Part shown: positions 49,224 to 62,503 of the stretch, in pieces | Numbering within the stretch: position 1 is the stretch's first letter | How the letters are laid out: each line of letters starts with the position of its first letter | Assembly (NCBI GenBank): GCA_011800805.1 | Contig: MPNW01000181.1 | Coordinates: forward strand, 9,743 to 73,742 | Direction: 5' to 3' | From: Hirudo medicinalis | Lineage: Eukaryota > Annelida > Clitellata > Hirudinida > Hirudinidae | Length of the DNA stretch: 64,000 bases | Notes under the pieces: generated by a model | Told to the model about the DNA's origin: nothing | Databases searched by the model: none | What the model saw: the letters and a program-made list of their open reading frames with translations, nothing else | Translations under genes and position numbers: made by a program

Positions 49224-51204
49224 ATGGGCCAGAACCACGGGTCAGGAGTCAGGGGCTCTCTTCCCACCCAGGTGGCTCTATTGTCGGACCATCTAATAAA
49301 ACAAGCTGCAGAACTGAAGCAGACTGCCACACTTAGCTATAGTCAACTTCTTGAATCTTTGGAGGCTTTGAACAGCATGTAAGACTGGCTGTGCAGGGGT
49401 GGCCTGCATTGTTTAGTGAACAATGAATGTTGACTTTCTTTTGCTATTACATGTAATGATTATTAGTTTAATTTTTCATCAAAACAAATTCTATATTTTT
49501 TTATTGATATTGCTTATTCCTAATAAGAATTTTTTGGACATGTTAATTCATGTCCTTAGGACTCAAAGTTTCAGTGAATGCAATGGCAAAAAACTCCTCT
49601 TCTCCATAAAGCAGGGCACGGACAATTCCATGTGGTGGCGAGCCCTTGTCAGGATAAGATGTCAAAAGGTTAGAAAATCATTGAAAAATCCTGCTAACGT
49701 CATTTGTCATCACTAACATAAATATTTGCTGAATTCAATGTTGCAGTTTTTAAGTTTTTTAAATTTGTTCCTTTTGGTTTCAATAATAATAATAATAATA
49801 GTTAATTTATAATGCGCCATTTGCATAGCTTCAGAGGTGCCTAAAAAAAATTGTTTTGAAACCAGTGCTTAAACAAATTTTTGTAACATGAACCTGTTTA
49901 GACTTGGAAAAATGTCTTTTATTATTTAATATTAAATTATAATATTTTGCTTGCACTCGACATATTTCATTTATTAATGCCAATAAATAATAAATTGTAG
50001 TCAAAATTGCACAGAGTGACCTAGTGACTATATCTCAACTAACGCTTTAGCATTCTAAATCTTCATGTTGATTGAGCAGCCTCTAAACATTATCAAAAAT
50101 ATACACAAGAATTTGTACAAACATTTCCTTCCTTAAAAGCAATAAATAATTATACTTTTGTGATTCCTAACAAAGCTTTAGAATTTTTATAAATTTACAA
50201 TGAATAAGGTTCTCAAATAAATGATAAGAATGTAATTTTATTACTGTTGTTGTTGTTTTTATTGTCAGTGAGTTGATGCACGTCTTAACCTTCGTTAATA
50301 AAACAATCACGTTACACTTGGTTTTATGAATCGACAGATCAATTCCAGAACGGGAGTGGTGGAGTCCACTCGCCTATTCACTCTGAAGCAATATGTACAC
50401 CTCTACAACGAGATTTCTATCATCATGTCCAACCAGAACCCAACAAATCACCAGCCAGAATGCCAAGATGAATCTCCTAATCCTGATGCATGTGGAGCAG
50501 GACAAAGTGGAGTGGGAGGAGCAACTAAGCTTGATGCCTCTGTAATTTTCAATAGGTGCTAAACATGGTGGTTGCTTGGACGATCAATAACAATGTTTCC
50601 CTAGTTTTAATCTATTGCAGTTATAGGTTCGACATATAATGTGCATTTTATAATTAATTAAGTAACTAAATGTTGAGACTGCTGATAGTGTTACATTATT
50701 AAGATTGATATTATTTATGCAAGTGTTACTTTGCTAACAGCATTTCTACCTCAAAATATTTACAATTTGATATTTTGTTTGCCCAGCTTGATGAGTAATA
50801 TTTAGAGAGATTATTGTGTGAGATGTTAAAGCTAATGACTTTTTTTTTCATAGGATTGTTGAGTCTGAAACAGAGGGAGATAGTGATGAGGAGGAATGTG
50901 TCATTTGCATGGATCGAAAAGCCAGGATCATTCTGCCATGCTCTCATAGCTACTGTGAGGAATGCATTGAGGCCTGGTGAGACATTTTTTTTGATGGCAT
51001 GATGGTGGGGGTCGGCTCATCCCGGTCGCTTCCTTCCAGGCAGGACTTCCACCGGAGCTGTCCGATTTGCAGGGCGTCCGTGGGCAGCCGTGAAGATTCT
51101 TGGGTCCTCTCCGAACGCCAGATGATCATGAAATGGCATATGAAACAACAGGCTACCTCATGGGTCTGGTCGACAGGCATCCTCATGATAATGATCCTGA
51201 TTGA
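49224..51204 (+). CDS. RNF141: RING finger protein 141-like E3 ubiquitin ligase, apparent frameshift
   Basis: C3HC4 RING protein, predicted ubiquitin ligase. Exons 49224-49378, 49560-49668, 50338-50555, 50854-50976 and 51040-51204; phases agree up to the last exon. The N-terminus MGQN resembles mammalian RNF141 (MGQQ), where Gly2 fits N-myristoylation. Family marks: [18 protein letters not shown] (human GSDSSAFWKVVVRVVCTK) and [20 protein letters not shown] (human [20 protein letters not shown]). The RING spans residues 176-212 with Cys176, 179, 190, His192, Cys195, 198, 209, 212. After SWVLSE the expected conserved tail ([19 protein letters not shown], ending NDPD and TGA at 51204) lies one frame over, so a single base appears missing at about 51113-51121. 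As written, the frame instead runs to a stop near 51379 through low-complexity sequence. Sequencing error or a real variant are both possible. About 256 residues if the base is missing in error (human 230). Confidence 0.9.
49783..49850 (-). repeat. LINE 3' tail in RNF141 intron 2
   Basis: (AAT)n followed by TTTATAATGCGCCATTTGC and CAGAGGTGCC, nearly the same as 899-957. Confidence 0.75.
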
Positions 51205-54151
51205 AGGACATATGTCATGGATGCTTGTGCTACTGAGCTTTAAGAGTTGGTCATATCTGAGTAGCAACATGATATATAATGTTACTTTTGATGATGATGA
51301 TGATGAGTATGATAATAATAAATGTGGTTGTGGTTGTTTAATGACATTGATGAAAATTTCCAGTGTCATCTCAGCATAATTTCATTATTATTTCACTCAT
51401 TTTTCTTTGTTAATGTACAGTTAATCTTACTGAGCTTTCAGATTTTTACCTTTCCTTATTGCATGCAGTTTATGCTTTAACAAACACTGAATCTTCATTA
51501 AAGCCATTGGAAATTCCAATTAAAAATAATATCTTGTCCCTCCCCTGCTTCACCTAATGTTGTAACTCATCAAAATCCAAAATGCTTTGTGAGACTTTCT
51601 AGTGAAAATGATCTTGAAATGGCTAATAGTCAATTTCTTTTATGGAGAAGTAACTTGGAGCGGATGTTAAATTTCAGCTCTATGAATGGGAGGTAAGATA
51701 ATGAATAACAATTTTACTTCAATCATTTAATTAAATCTTTCCTTAGAAAATAATTTACAGGTAATTCGACGTAGTTGAAGTTGGTATTGCTTAATTCTTA
51801 CTACTATCCAGCAGTCGGATGTTAGTAATAAACTTAAGAGCTACTGCTGTTCCTTCAAGCCAAGGGCTTAACTTTTCTAGACTTATGAGCGTTCATTCAC
51901 AAAGGCTCCCTTTAACATCCGAAGGTATCAGGGAAATTCGTCGAATGCAAAATTTAATGCTGGAAAATTAAGATAGGTGGATTGATAAAATGTGTTGGAA
52001 ATCTTACTTAAGTGTAACTCAAAAGTGTAAATAAATTTAAATTTCTTACATTAAGTCAGTAGTCATTAAGAGGATAGGTGAACATAACCACGCTGGAAAG
52101 TTCTAGTGTGGAAGCTACAAAGGTCGTGAATGTTATTTGGAGAAGGCGAAATCAACTCGGAACGTACCATAGCAAGTTGTTACTGATGACTTCATCGGGC
52201 TTTCACGAGCTGGTCAGATGCCTTCTTTGGAGACTATCAAAAAGATTATCGTAAGGCAAAACATAAAGCTCACCGACCCTTGTCGAATCCAAGTTTGATT
52301 GATCTAATTATTGCAAAAAAGTTTTAGATCACTGACATAGGCGATACTTTTTAGCGGACGTAGGCAAATCATCCAAATATATGAAAATTTATCCAAGCAC
52401 TGAAAACGAACAAGCCCTTAATGAGTGTTAATTGGAACCACTGGTGGCAGTCATCAATCCCAATGTTTTATAAAAGTGTTAGGGGGCTTGGCTCACAATT
52501 TTAATTTCAACTTATTTCAAATAAAATCTGTAAATATGTCTCGGTGGAAGGCCTTATTCAAAAATCGTCCAATGAATTTTCCAGCGATAAATTTTCGTTC
52601 CATGAATTTTCCGTGATCCTCTTCTGAACAAACAAAAGATGGTTTCTTGTGGTTGACATCTCCAGTGTAATAAAATAAAGGTGCCAGGCGATTAGCAAAT
52701 TGCAATAAAATTGTAAATAATAACACTATTATTATTTAGGGTTGTGATTGCGATAGCAATGGTTAACAAGAAGACTAAAGTTTTGGTGAAAATGGCACGT
52801 TCGAGCCAAGACCATTTTACTAATCGTGTTTTCAATTTCCAACAAAAGCAAGAAATTAATAAGTCGGTAAAATTATATTATGGTTATGAGTCAAGTCGTG
52901 TGCACTTTTTCAAACTAATCGAAATAGAAAATAAATTGAAAACCTTTCCTTGGAAAACAGTTGAGATTATTTTAATTGAAAATGTTACCGAATGAATTTC
53001 ATGTTAGCCAACTCCAGCTTCCTGGCCATCCAATGCTATCCACGGGGATTTGGCTCCCCGCGGCTCAAAACCTTAATATATTCCGAGTAAACTTTTTAAT
53101 TGGACTAAACTAATTCCCGGTGGTCAAGGAAGTTAAGCGGGTTCAAGAGTCAAACACGCGCAACTAAGTCAGTGTTAATAAATGTTACTTTTGTCCAGTC
53201 TACTAATAACTAATCATGCGACAGATTCTTGCTGTCATTGATGATATCATTATATTAAATTAGAATCAAATTAAATTAAGAAATCAAACAAGCATGTTTT
53301 CACATAGCAAATCAACGTCTTTCATACTTTTATACGTGGGGATTTAGGATGCCCCGTTTAAGGATAACCTGTAGTTCAAAAGTCAAAAATTATTGAATAA
53401 AATTGGTTACAATTACCGACAAAAATGCTGAAGATTAGCAACGTTGAGGTCCGCTCGCAATAATCAAGCCGAAATTTGATTATGTGGGGATTTGTTAAAT
53501 GATCCCAATCAGAAACAACCTATTATCAACAACCTGTTGTCACAACATTCCGAAAGGTAATTCAAGATCCGAAAATTAAACTTAGCGTATTATTTCCAAC
53601 CAATAATTGAGTGATGAATGAGCGTTCCTGAATATATTAATTAATTAAAGTTGTGATTTAAGCCCAGCCACCACAGTGAGCAACTTTGATGTTGTCGATG
53701 GCAAGTATGGGGGCCCTGGGCGTCTTCGTTAAGAGCGGTCCGTTGAACAGGATCACAAGGTCACAAGAAAGAATCGAACTGTTTATAATTACGGTCTTTT
53801 TTCCGGATTATTAAGAGGTAAATGAGGGAAACCAATGTCTGGCAACAATGATTTAAGCAAAATATGTCAATATGATAAGCAAAATTATCATCATCATTGT
53901 CGTCGTCGTCGTCATCGTCATATCGTAGTAATGATGATGTGATGAATTCTTTGCTGGAGATTGAGTTTGTGATAATGTTTGAGTGAGTGAATGTATGGTC
54001 TCCTTATTGAAAGAATTGAGTCAGACATGCGAACCAAGCAAAAGCACCACCTCATCATACACAAGCCGCGAAATCTCCTGAGATTCGGGTTGGATAGATT
54101 CGTAAAAGGCAAACCAAATTGTTGACATGCATAAGACATTTATAGGCGAGA

Positions 54152-54243
<92 letters not shown>

Positions 54244-54490
54244 CATGCATGTAATATGACACGATGACATTGATGATGATGATGAACAAATTCTTTAGAG
54301 ACTCACTGTAACATGACAAAATTGTTAAATTAGTCTTCATATCATAACTGCAGCTAACTTATGTTATAACATTAAACCATTACCATTTTTATTTGTAAAG
54401 TTTATAGGATGAAAGTAGAAGAAACCACTCGAAGCACATTCAAGGATTGCAGTGAATTTCAGTGAAGGACCGCCCACCTGGACATCCCAG
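51205..54490. other. Gene-poor stretch
   Basis: Contains the RNF141 3' region with GAT repeats, and from 54152 an (AAT)n run passing into (GAT)n to about 54242. Open frames at 52425-52616 and 52744-52995 have no recognised domain. No other element was identified. Confidence 0.4.
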
Positions 54491-54491
54491 G

Positions 54492-54551
54492 CCAATAGAA
54501 AACACGCCGGAGGGTATAAAAGGAAATCAATCCATCGGCAGCAAATGCTAA
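54492..54551 (+). promoter_or_regulatory. TATA promoter and short non-coding first exon
   Basis: CCAAT at 54492-54496 and GGGTATAAAAGG with TATAAA at 54515-54520. Transcription should start near 54545, and a strong GTAAGT donor begins at 54552. The next acceptor before the coding ORF is ACTCAG or GATAG at 54956-54960. The first exon would therefore be very short and untranslated. Confidence 0.6.
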
Positions 54552-54772
54552 GTAAGTTCTCTTCAAAAAAGAGATTGTTTGATAAAGAGCCTACAATCTT
54601 AAAAGGCATGGATTTCGAGGTCAGAAACTTTCTGATTTTTTTAATCGTTATTATAAATTGTTTAGTAATAATTTCACGAATACATTTATAGCTCACATAA
54701 ATACGATGCATTAGCAGACTTGGCCAATAAATATTGATAAAGCAAAGTTGCAGCTAATGCTACAATAACATA

Positions 54773-54803
<31 letters not shown>

Positions 54804-54996
54804 ACTAGACAAGATAAGACATATGTAATGAGATCTATGGCAGGTGGAATAAGCATGCAGTTCCACTGCCCTGCCTGAAACACATCACATAAGGAATCAC
54901 TTGTGCTATGTTTGAATGTGTTTTTATTTTGAATTTTTTTGCTTGATGACACTCAGATAGGGAACATTGCAATAAAATAAATCCTTCTAAAAATAG

Positions 54997-56016
54997 ATGC
55001 ACAGTTCAACTCTTACGACCAAAATAGAAGTGGGACGCAGCAAGAACGCTGGAAGAATTGAGAGATCAGAGAAGAAAGAAAAAGTGTTGATGCTGAAGAA
55101 ATCCCTGCAAGACCTTCAAATGCAAATGGATGACTACCTGGAATGCATCGGCGAAGAATCCACCTTCACACTTCTAACGCCCGTTGAGGACAACAATAAC
55201 AACGTGCTTTTTGACGACAACAACAACGGTGGCAAACTGAACCCAAGCGATGACGTAAATGATGTCACTCTTCTTGACAGCGACAATGACGCTTCCGCCT
55301 GGTCCGTGAGTCCTTGCACTACTCAAAAAATCGACCTGAAAAACAAGAGATGTTTTCCACATCCTCAGAGCGTTGGCAAGATGCACGTCGATAATGGATC
55401 TCTCTTGGACAATTCCGACAGCCAATTCTTCTTTCCTCTGAACAGCACACTCAGACACGGAAGACAGCATCCGCTGAAGTTGGAGTTTTCCTCAATCCTA
55501 CATGAAACCCCTGTCAAAAAAACAATCTCTGATTCCGTTAAGCAAGGGACCACATCAAAGTATCCGCCTTTGAAAAGACAAATGGCAGCCAGCGATCTGA
55601 AATTCCCAGAAGTTTTCAAACTCAGTAATGTCCAGGCTACTGCAAATCCACCCCTCCAAGAGGGAAAGGAACCGTGGATGTCCATGGATCACACTCTAGA
55701 ACTTCAACCGACCTGCTGCATCGGCTCCGTCGTCAAGATGATGAGTGGAAGCATGAAAAGAAGGAGACGGAAACATCAGCGAATCGCATCATCTTCAGGA
55801 AATAAAGAAAACTCGGAGCCTGAGAATCCAAATTGGCAAATGCGCAGTTCTTCCGGAATCTCTCATCTCAAGAAAGCAGAATCAAAGGCATCGCTTGCTT
55901 CCAGTAGCTACAGCTCATCAAGAAAAAGTATAATCGTTGATAAACTCAAAAGATATCATCGGCGCTTGCACGAGAAGCAGAATAACATGCACTTTGTCGA
56001 ACTTGGTGATTTGTGA
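54997..56016 (+). CDS. Uncharacterised 339-residue basic, Ser-rich protein with KEN motif
   Basis: Family not recognised. Single coding exon with an in-frame stop just upstream of the ATG, so the start is secure. Residues 23-50 (EKKEKVLMLKKSLQDLQMQM) are a likely coiled coil. Residues 65-100 are Asn/Asp-rich. DVTLLDSDNDASAWS (residues 89-103) resembles a motif in the minus-strand gene at 58.7-59.9 kb. A polybasic run MKRRRRKH (residues 253-260) could be a nuclear signal. KEN at 270-272 is followed by SEPE, fitting a KEN degron (KENxxxE/D/N). The C-terminus is Ser-rich then basic, ending KLKRYHRRLHEKQNNMHFVE. No signal peptide or membrane segment. AATAAA lies 129 bases downstream. Cell-cycle regulation is only a suggestion from the KEN motif. 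Confidence 0.8.
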   Translation: MHSSTLTTKIEVGRSKNAGRIERSEKKEKVLMLKKSLQDLQMQMDDYLECIGEESTFTLLTPVEDNNNNVLFDDNNNGGKLNPSDDVNDVTLLDSDNDASAWSVSPCTTQKIDLKNKRCFPHPQSVGKMHVDNGSLLDNSDSQFFFPLNSTLRHGRQHPLKLEFSSILHETPVKKTISDSVKQGTTSKYPPLKRQMAASDLKFPEVFKLSNVQATANPPLQEGKEPWMSMDHTLELQPTCCIGSVVKMMSGSMKRRRRKHQRIASSSGNKENSEPENPNWQMRSSSGISHLKKAESKASLASSSYSSSRKSIIVDKLKRYHRRLHEKQNNMHFVELGDL

Positions 56017-56144
56017 AGGTCTCAAACGCTTATTTTATTGTTTTCCAATCTTTGATGCCAGCTCGAATGAAATTTATTTATTAGCTTATTCTGACCTGCA
56101 TTATATCATGCTTGAATGTGACTATTGATTTTGAGGTTTTTAGT

Positions 56145-56150
56145 AATAAA
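56145..56150 (+). terminator. Polyadenylation signal AATAAA
   Basis: Canonical hexamer 129 bases after the TGA of the 339-codon gene, followed by a GT/T-rich stretch. Confidence 0.7.
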
Positions 56151-58748
<2,598 letters not shown>

Positions 58749-59930
58749 TCAGAACTCAGCCAAGTGCTTTATCTCCATTCTGCGCTTTCCCTTCCAAATG
58801 TTTGCGAAGCTCATCAATTTCTTCGAAATTCTTTCTTTTTTGTGTGGAGATTTGGCAAAATGGCGGCAATCTTTTGTCTTGTTTTTTTGATTCTTGAATG
58901 CGAAGCACATCTCGTTTTCTGAGGAGGTAATTTTTGGAAGGTTTGCGGCGAGAGAATTTAGGTTGCTGTTGAACATCTTTATTTCGTGGTTTGGTTTTTC
59001 TGTCCTGTCGTGAGTCCACTTCAAAGTAACACAAGATGCAGATTTGTCACTCTTTTCGGCTTTTAAATCTGCACAACGTTTATTGTCGAATTCTTTCACA
59101 CCGTTGTCCTTCTCAGTATCTTCACGGTTGACGTTCACAGCATCTCTCAAAGGTTTGTCACTTATAGTTTTGACTGTTGAAGACATCTTTTTGTTTACGT
59201 ATTCGTTGGACAAACTCCTTGGATAACTGTGGTCGAGCAAAAAAAATTCCAATTCCTTTGGAAGCCTGGCATTGGTGAATTCCGTTTCAGCATCTGCCGA
59301 CCACAAGGATGTGTCGTCGGTGACGGCAGTTACGTCAAGTACTTCACTTGACTCGTCATTTTTTGAAATTTGATGGAACTTCATTTGTTCATGAGTGACA
59401 TTGTTATTGGACACTTTTGCAGGAAGCGGAGGCTTGGAGGTAACTCTGGCATTAAAAGTGATAATATGAGTAACATTGGTCGCTGAAGGAACTTTCAGAC
59501 GAGAAGCACAATCCAACTTAATATGTGACATTCCAAGTTTGTTGTATCCAGTTTCAGCATCTTTCAGAGTAGATTTCTTTTTTGTGCTCAACAGATTACC
59601 AACATTTCCCTTTGCTTCACCTCGACGATTCTCCTTTTGATTTTGCCTCCCGTTAGTCTTCAAGTTTTCTCTTGAAATGACTTTTCTTGGACTGCAATTT
59701 CTCTCCGAAGGATAACATCTGAACACGGATGGATGAGGTATTTCCAGAAGTTCTTTGGGCCGATTGCAAGAATGGCTGTTTTTATCGCTTCTGTGATGTA
59801 GATTTTTACTAAAATAATGAGACTGGCCATTAACAAGAAAAGAGTAAGGTGTCTCAATTTTGTAGAAGTTGGGAGAAGGACTGTAGCCGTTCGGAATTGA
59901 AGACTGGAGAGAGACGAATTGTCGGGGCAT
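58749..59930 (-). CDS. Uncharacterised 393-residue basic protein with KEN motif
   Basis: Family not recognised. One long coding exon from ATG at 59930. The open frame continues 18 nt upstream to a clear acceptor (pyrimidine tract and TTTTTTAG at 59949-59957), so a 5' exon exists; its donor GTAAGTG at 60103 follows a short, apparently non-coding exon. The protein is low in recognisable structure and rich in Lys, Asn and Ser. KEN at residues 99-101 is followed by RRGE, fitting KENxxxE. DVTAVTDDTSLWS (199-211) resembles DVTLLDSDNDASAWS of the 55 kb gene. The C-terminus is strongly basic (SPHKKERISKKLMSFANIWK, GKRRMEIKHLAEF). No signal peptide, membrane segment or catalytic motif. The gene is convergent with the 339-codon gene and has the same exon plan. 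Confidence 0.8.
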   Translation of the reverse strand: MPRQFVSLQSSIPNGYSPSPNFYKIETPYSFLVNGQSHYFSKNLHHRSDKNSHSCNRPKELLEIPHPSVFRCYPSERNCSPRKVISRENLKTNGRQNQKENRRGEAKGNVGNLLSTKKKSTLKDAETGYNKLGMSHIKLDCASRLKVPSATNVTHIITFNARVTSKPPLPAKVSNNNVTHEQMKFHQISKNDESSEVLDVTAVTDDTSLWSADAETEFTNARLPKELEFFLLDHSYPRSLSNEYVNKKMSSTVKTISDKPLRDAVNVNREDTEKDNGVKEFDNKRCADLKAEKSDKSASCVTLKWTHDRTEKPNHEIKMFNSNLNSLAANLPKITSSENEMCFAFKNQKNKTKDCRHFAKSPHKKERISKKLMSFANIWKGKRRMEIKHLAEF

Positions 59931-60103
59931 CCTTCTTTCTCGTTGCGTCTAAAAAAGGAATAATTTGGAGTAAAAGTAATAAATCACCAATTGAAATATT
60001 CAACTAGCAATTGTTAAACTTAAATTGATAAAATTCGAATATTTTAAATTAATAAAGTTCGGTAACAAATACTAAAATCATAAAAAGCACAATTTTCACT
60101 TAC

Positions 60104-60222
60104 TGATGATACGTTGACAAATTATCCGCAGAGTAAAAGAGATTCTTGTCACTCTTATTATATATATTTACAACCAAATGACGTAATGCAAAGAAGGGAC
60201 CTGCCACTCCTACCAGTCCAAT
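60104..60222 (-). promoter_or_regulatory. TATA promoter and short first exon of the 393-codon gene
   Basis: On the minus strand: ATTGG (inverted CCAAT) at 60222-60218, TTACGTCA (CRE/ATF-like) at 60186-60179, a TATATATAA box within 60170-60156, then about 30 bases on an exon ending at 60104 just before GTAAGTG. The intron to 59949 is 155 bases. Confidence 0.6.
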
Positions 60223-61093
60223 GAATAATAAAGCAATGTTACTTGATAAGTTATTATTTATTTTGAATATCTCATTCATGCATGCTTATAATCCACGATA
60301 CTTTAAGCATAAACTTATTCATCCCTTTCATATAAGCTGTACGTTTGTCATCTTAAGTATTTTTGTCCTTCGTGAGCAAAGTCCATGATTAGATTTCATA
60401 AGAGTATTTAATAGGGTCTGCAAATTCCGGATTAAGATTTCTCAATCGCTTCAGTGGTTTACGCAGAAGTCTTGGAAATGATCTTTATCTTCATAAATAG
60501 AAGTCTCATTACGAAATGCTGCTTAATTCTTCAAAAAGTTTTTGTCTTTGTCTTTCTTTCACAACAACAACGTTAATCGAATCCGAAGCTGCACGATTAA
60601 GGCCATGAATACGACGTTTGCGCAGGCTACGCAGAAATCTTCATCAAAAACACCAAAGCATCTCAATCTCTATGCATCAAAATTCAAAACAAATCAAAGG
60701 AATAATTTTATTATTAAAATCCCTTATGCAGAGCAATTACTGTAGGACCAACAACAACCTATATATTAATACAACTTTCCAAATGTATTGTCCTGAAGTA
60801 CGAAACTCTCTAGGGAACCATTCTTTGATGATTTCAAAGCCAAAAGTTATCCGAAATGCACCAATTTCTCAATTGTTGAAAGAAATCTTAAGCTTCGATG
60901 TGACCGCTTTTGTGATTCTACTTCATTATGCTTTGTTGAATAACAATGTTTGTGCAGCTGTTTGTGAAGCTCACATTGAACGTGTTGAGGATGTTTGTGA
61001 ATGAAGGAATATAAGATTCTTTTGTATTTTAAAGAAATTTCGGATATCAGATTGAACAGATTGTCGAAAAAGACATGCTTTGTTAACATAGCG

Positions 61094-61145
<52 letters not shown>

Positions 61146-62472
61146 TAATAATAATAACAACAGAGGCGCCTTAACGCTACTCTTAAACTTAAACATATTC
61201 TTGGGGAACCTTGACCTTAGTCCGAGTGTTCATTCAAGATGAATCCAACGTTCTTGATCATCATCATTTTACTCAACCAGACTCAACCAATCTCAAGATA
61301 GCGTAAAACACAAGATGCATAATATTGATAATTGTTTACATTTACAAGGCGCTGTAAGCCCAGCGTGAGAAAGTGAGAGGTTTACTCAAGGATCACCTCC
61401 CTTGAGCATTGCCTGGCATTTTCATCACCAATTAGAGGTGTGTGTCGATATTCGTTCTGCAGGGTGGTCAGTAAATCCCCTTCTTGTTCATTATATTGTT
61501 TATTCTTTTCTGGAATGTTTGCGTTGATTGGAAATAGCTAAACTTCCATGAAATTAAGAGATTTCATAAGTCTAGATCTAGATAGTAACGAAATTTATAT
61601 TTCTGACATTGTGATATTACGTCAAAAACACCGGTCACCATAACAATACGCCTTTATTTTCTTCTTGGTCAGCAAAAACCAATCTTGTGCTCTTTCTTCA
61701 GTCATGTTTCACGGTCTTGCGACAAATCATCTGGAGCATCCATCCGTGAAAACAGTTTTCCTTTAATCATGGCACAAAATGGCTCTCACGAACATTTTGT
61801 GATTTTTATGATTATACCTTACCGAAATATTTTCGTGCTCCCAAATATGCGGAGGAAGATAAAACACCCTTCTTAATTTGAATGTGTAGCGAGTGTCGTG
61901 AACGGCTTGTTGAACATTTATAAGTCTACTTTATTTGTAAGTGAATGCAAGTATGATTTGGAATTCCTTCTCTCGCTAAAAGATCACTTAAAATATTAGT
62001 ATAAAATGATCAAAAGTGTGATTTTTATCGAGAATGTACAGAGAGATATCAAATCATGTGGATGAATAAAGCCGAGGTGATTAAAGTAGAAGTTGAGCCC
62101 TTTTGCTGTTTCATCGTCGCAAAAATATTTGTTTTGTTTATTTTCAGTGGTAGCTAAAATACAGTTAATATCACAATAATAATATCCAATGGCAGATAAT
62201 CAATTCAGTCGATACTCAAGAGGCAGGAGTACCTTTGAAGAGAGGTTCGCAAGAAGTATCCTGTTAATTAGGAGTCTTAATTCTTATCTTGGATGCTGAG
62301 AATAAGTTCGTTGATTGTCCTTTTGCGGAACATTTTGTTTGTTTTACTGTTTAAGGTTTTGCTTGTGAATGGGGGCATTTTGGAAGTTTCTTTTGATCAT
62401 TGGGTGATTCGATCAATCAAACCCTTTGTTTAGATTCATTTATAATATACGGTAATATATGTTAATTGAAAT

Positions 62473-62503
<31 letters not shown>

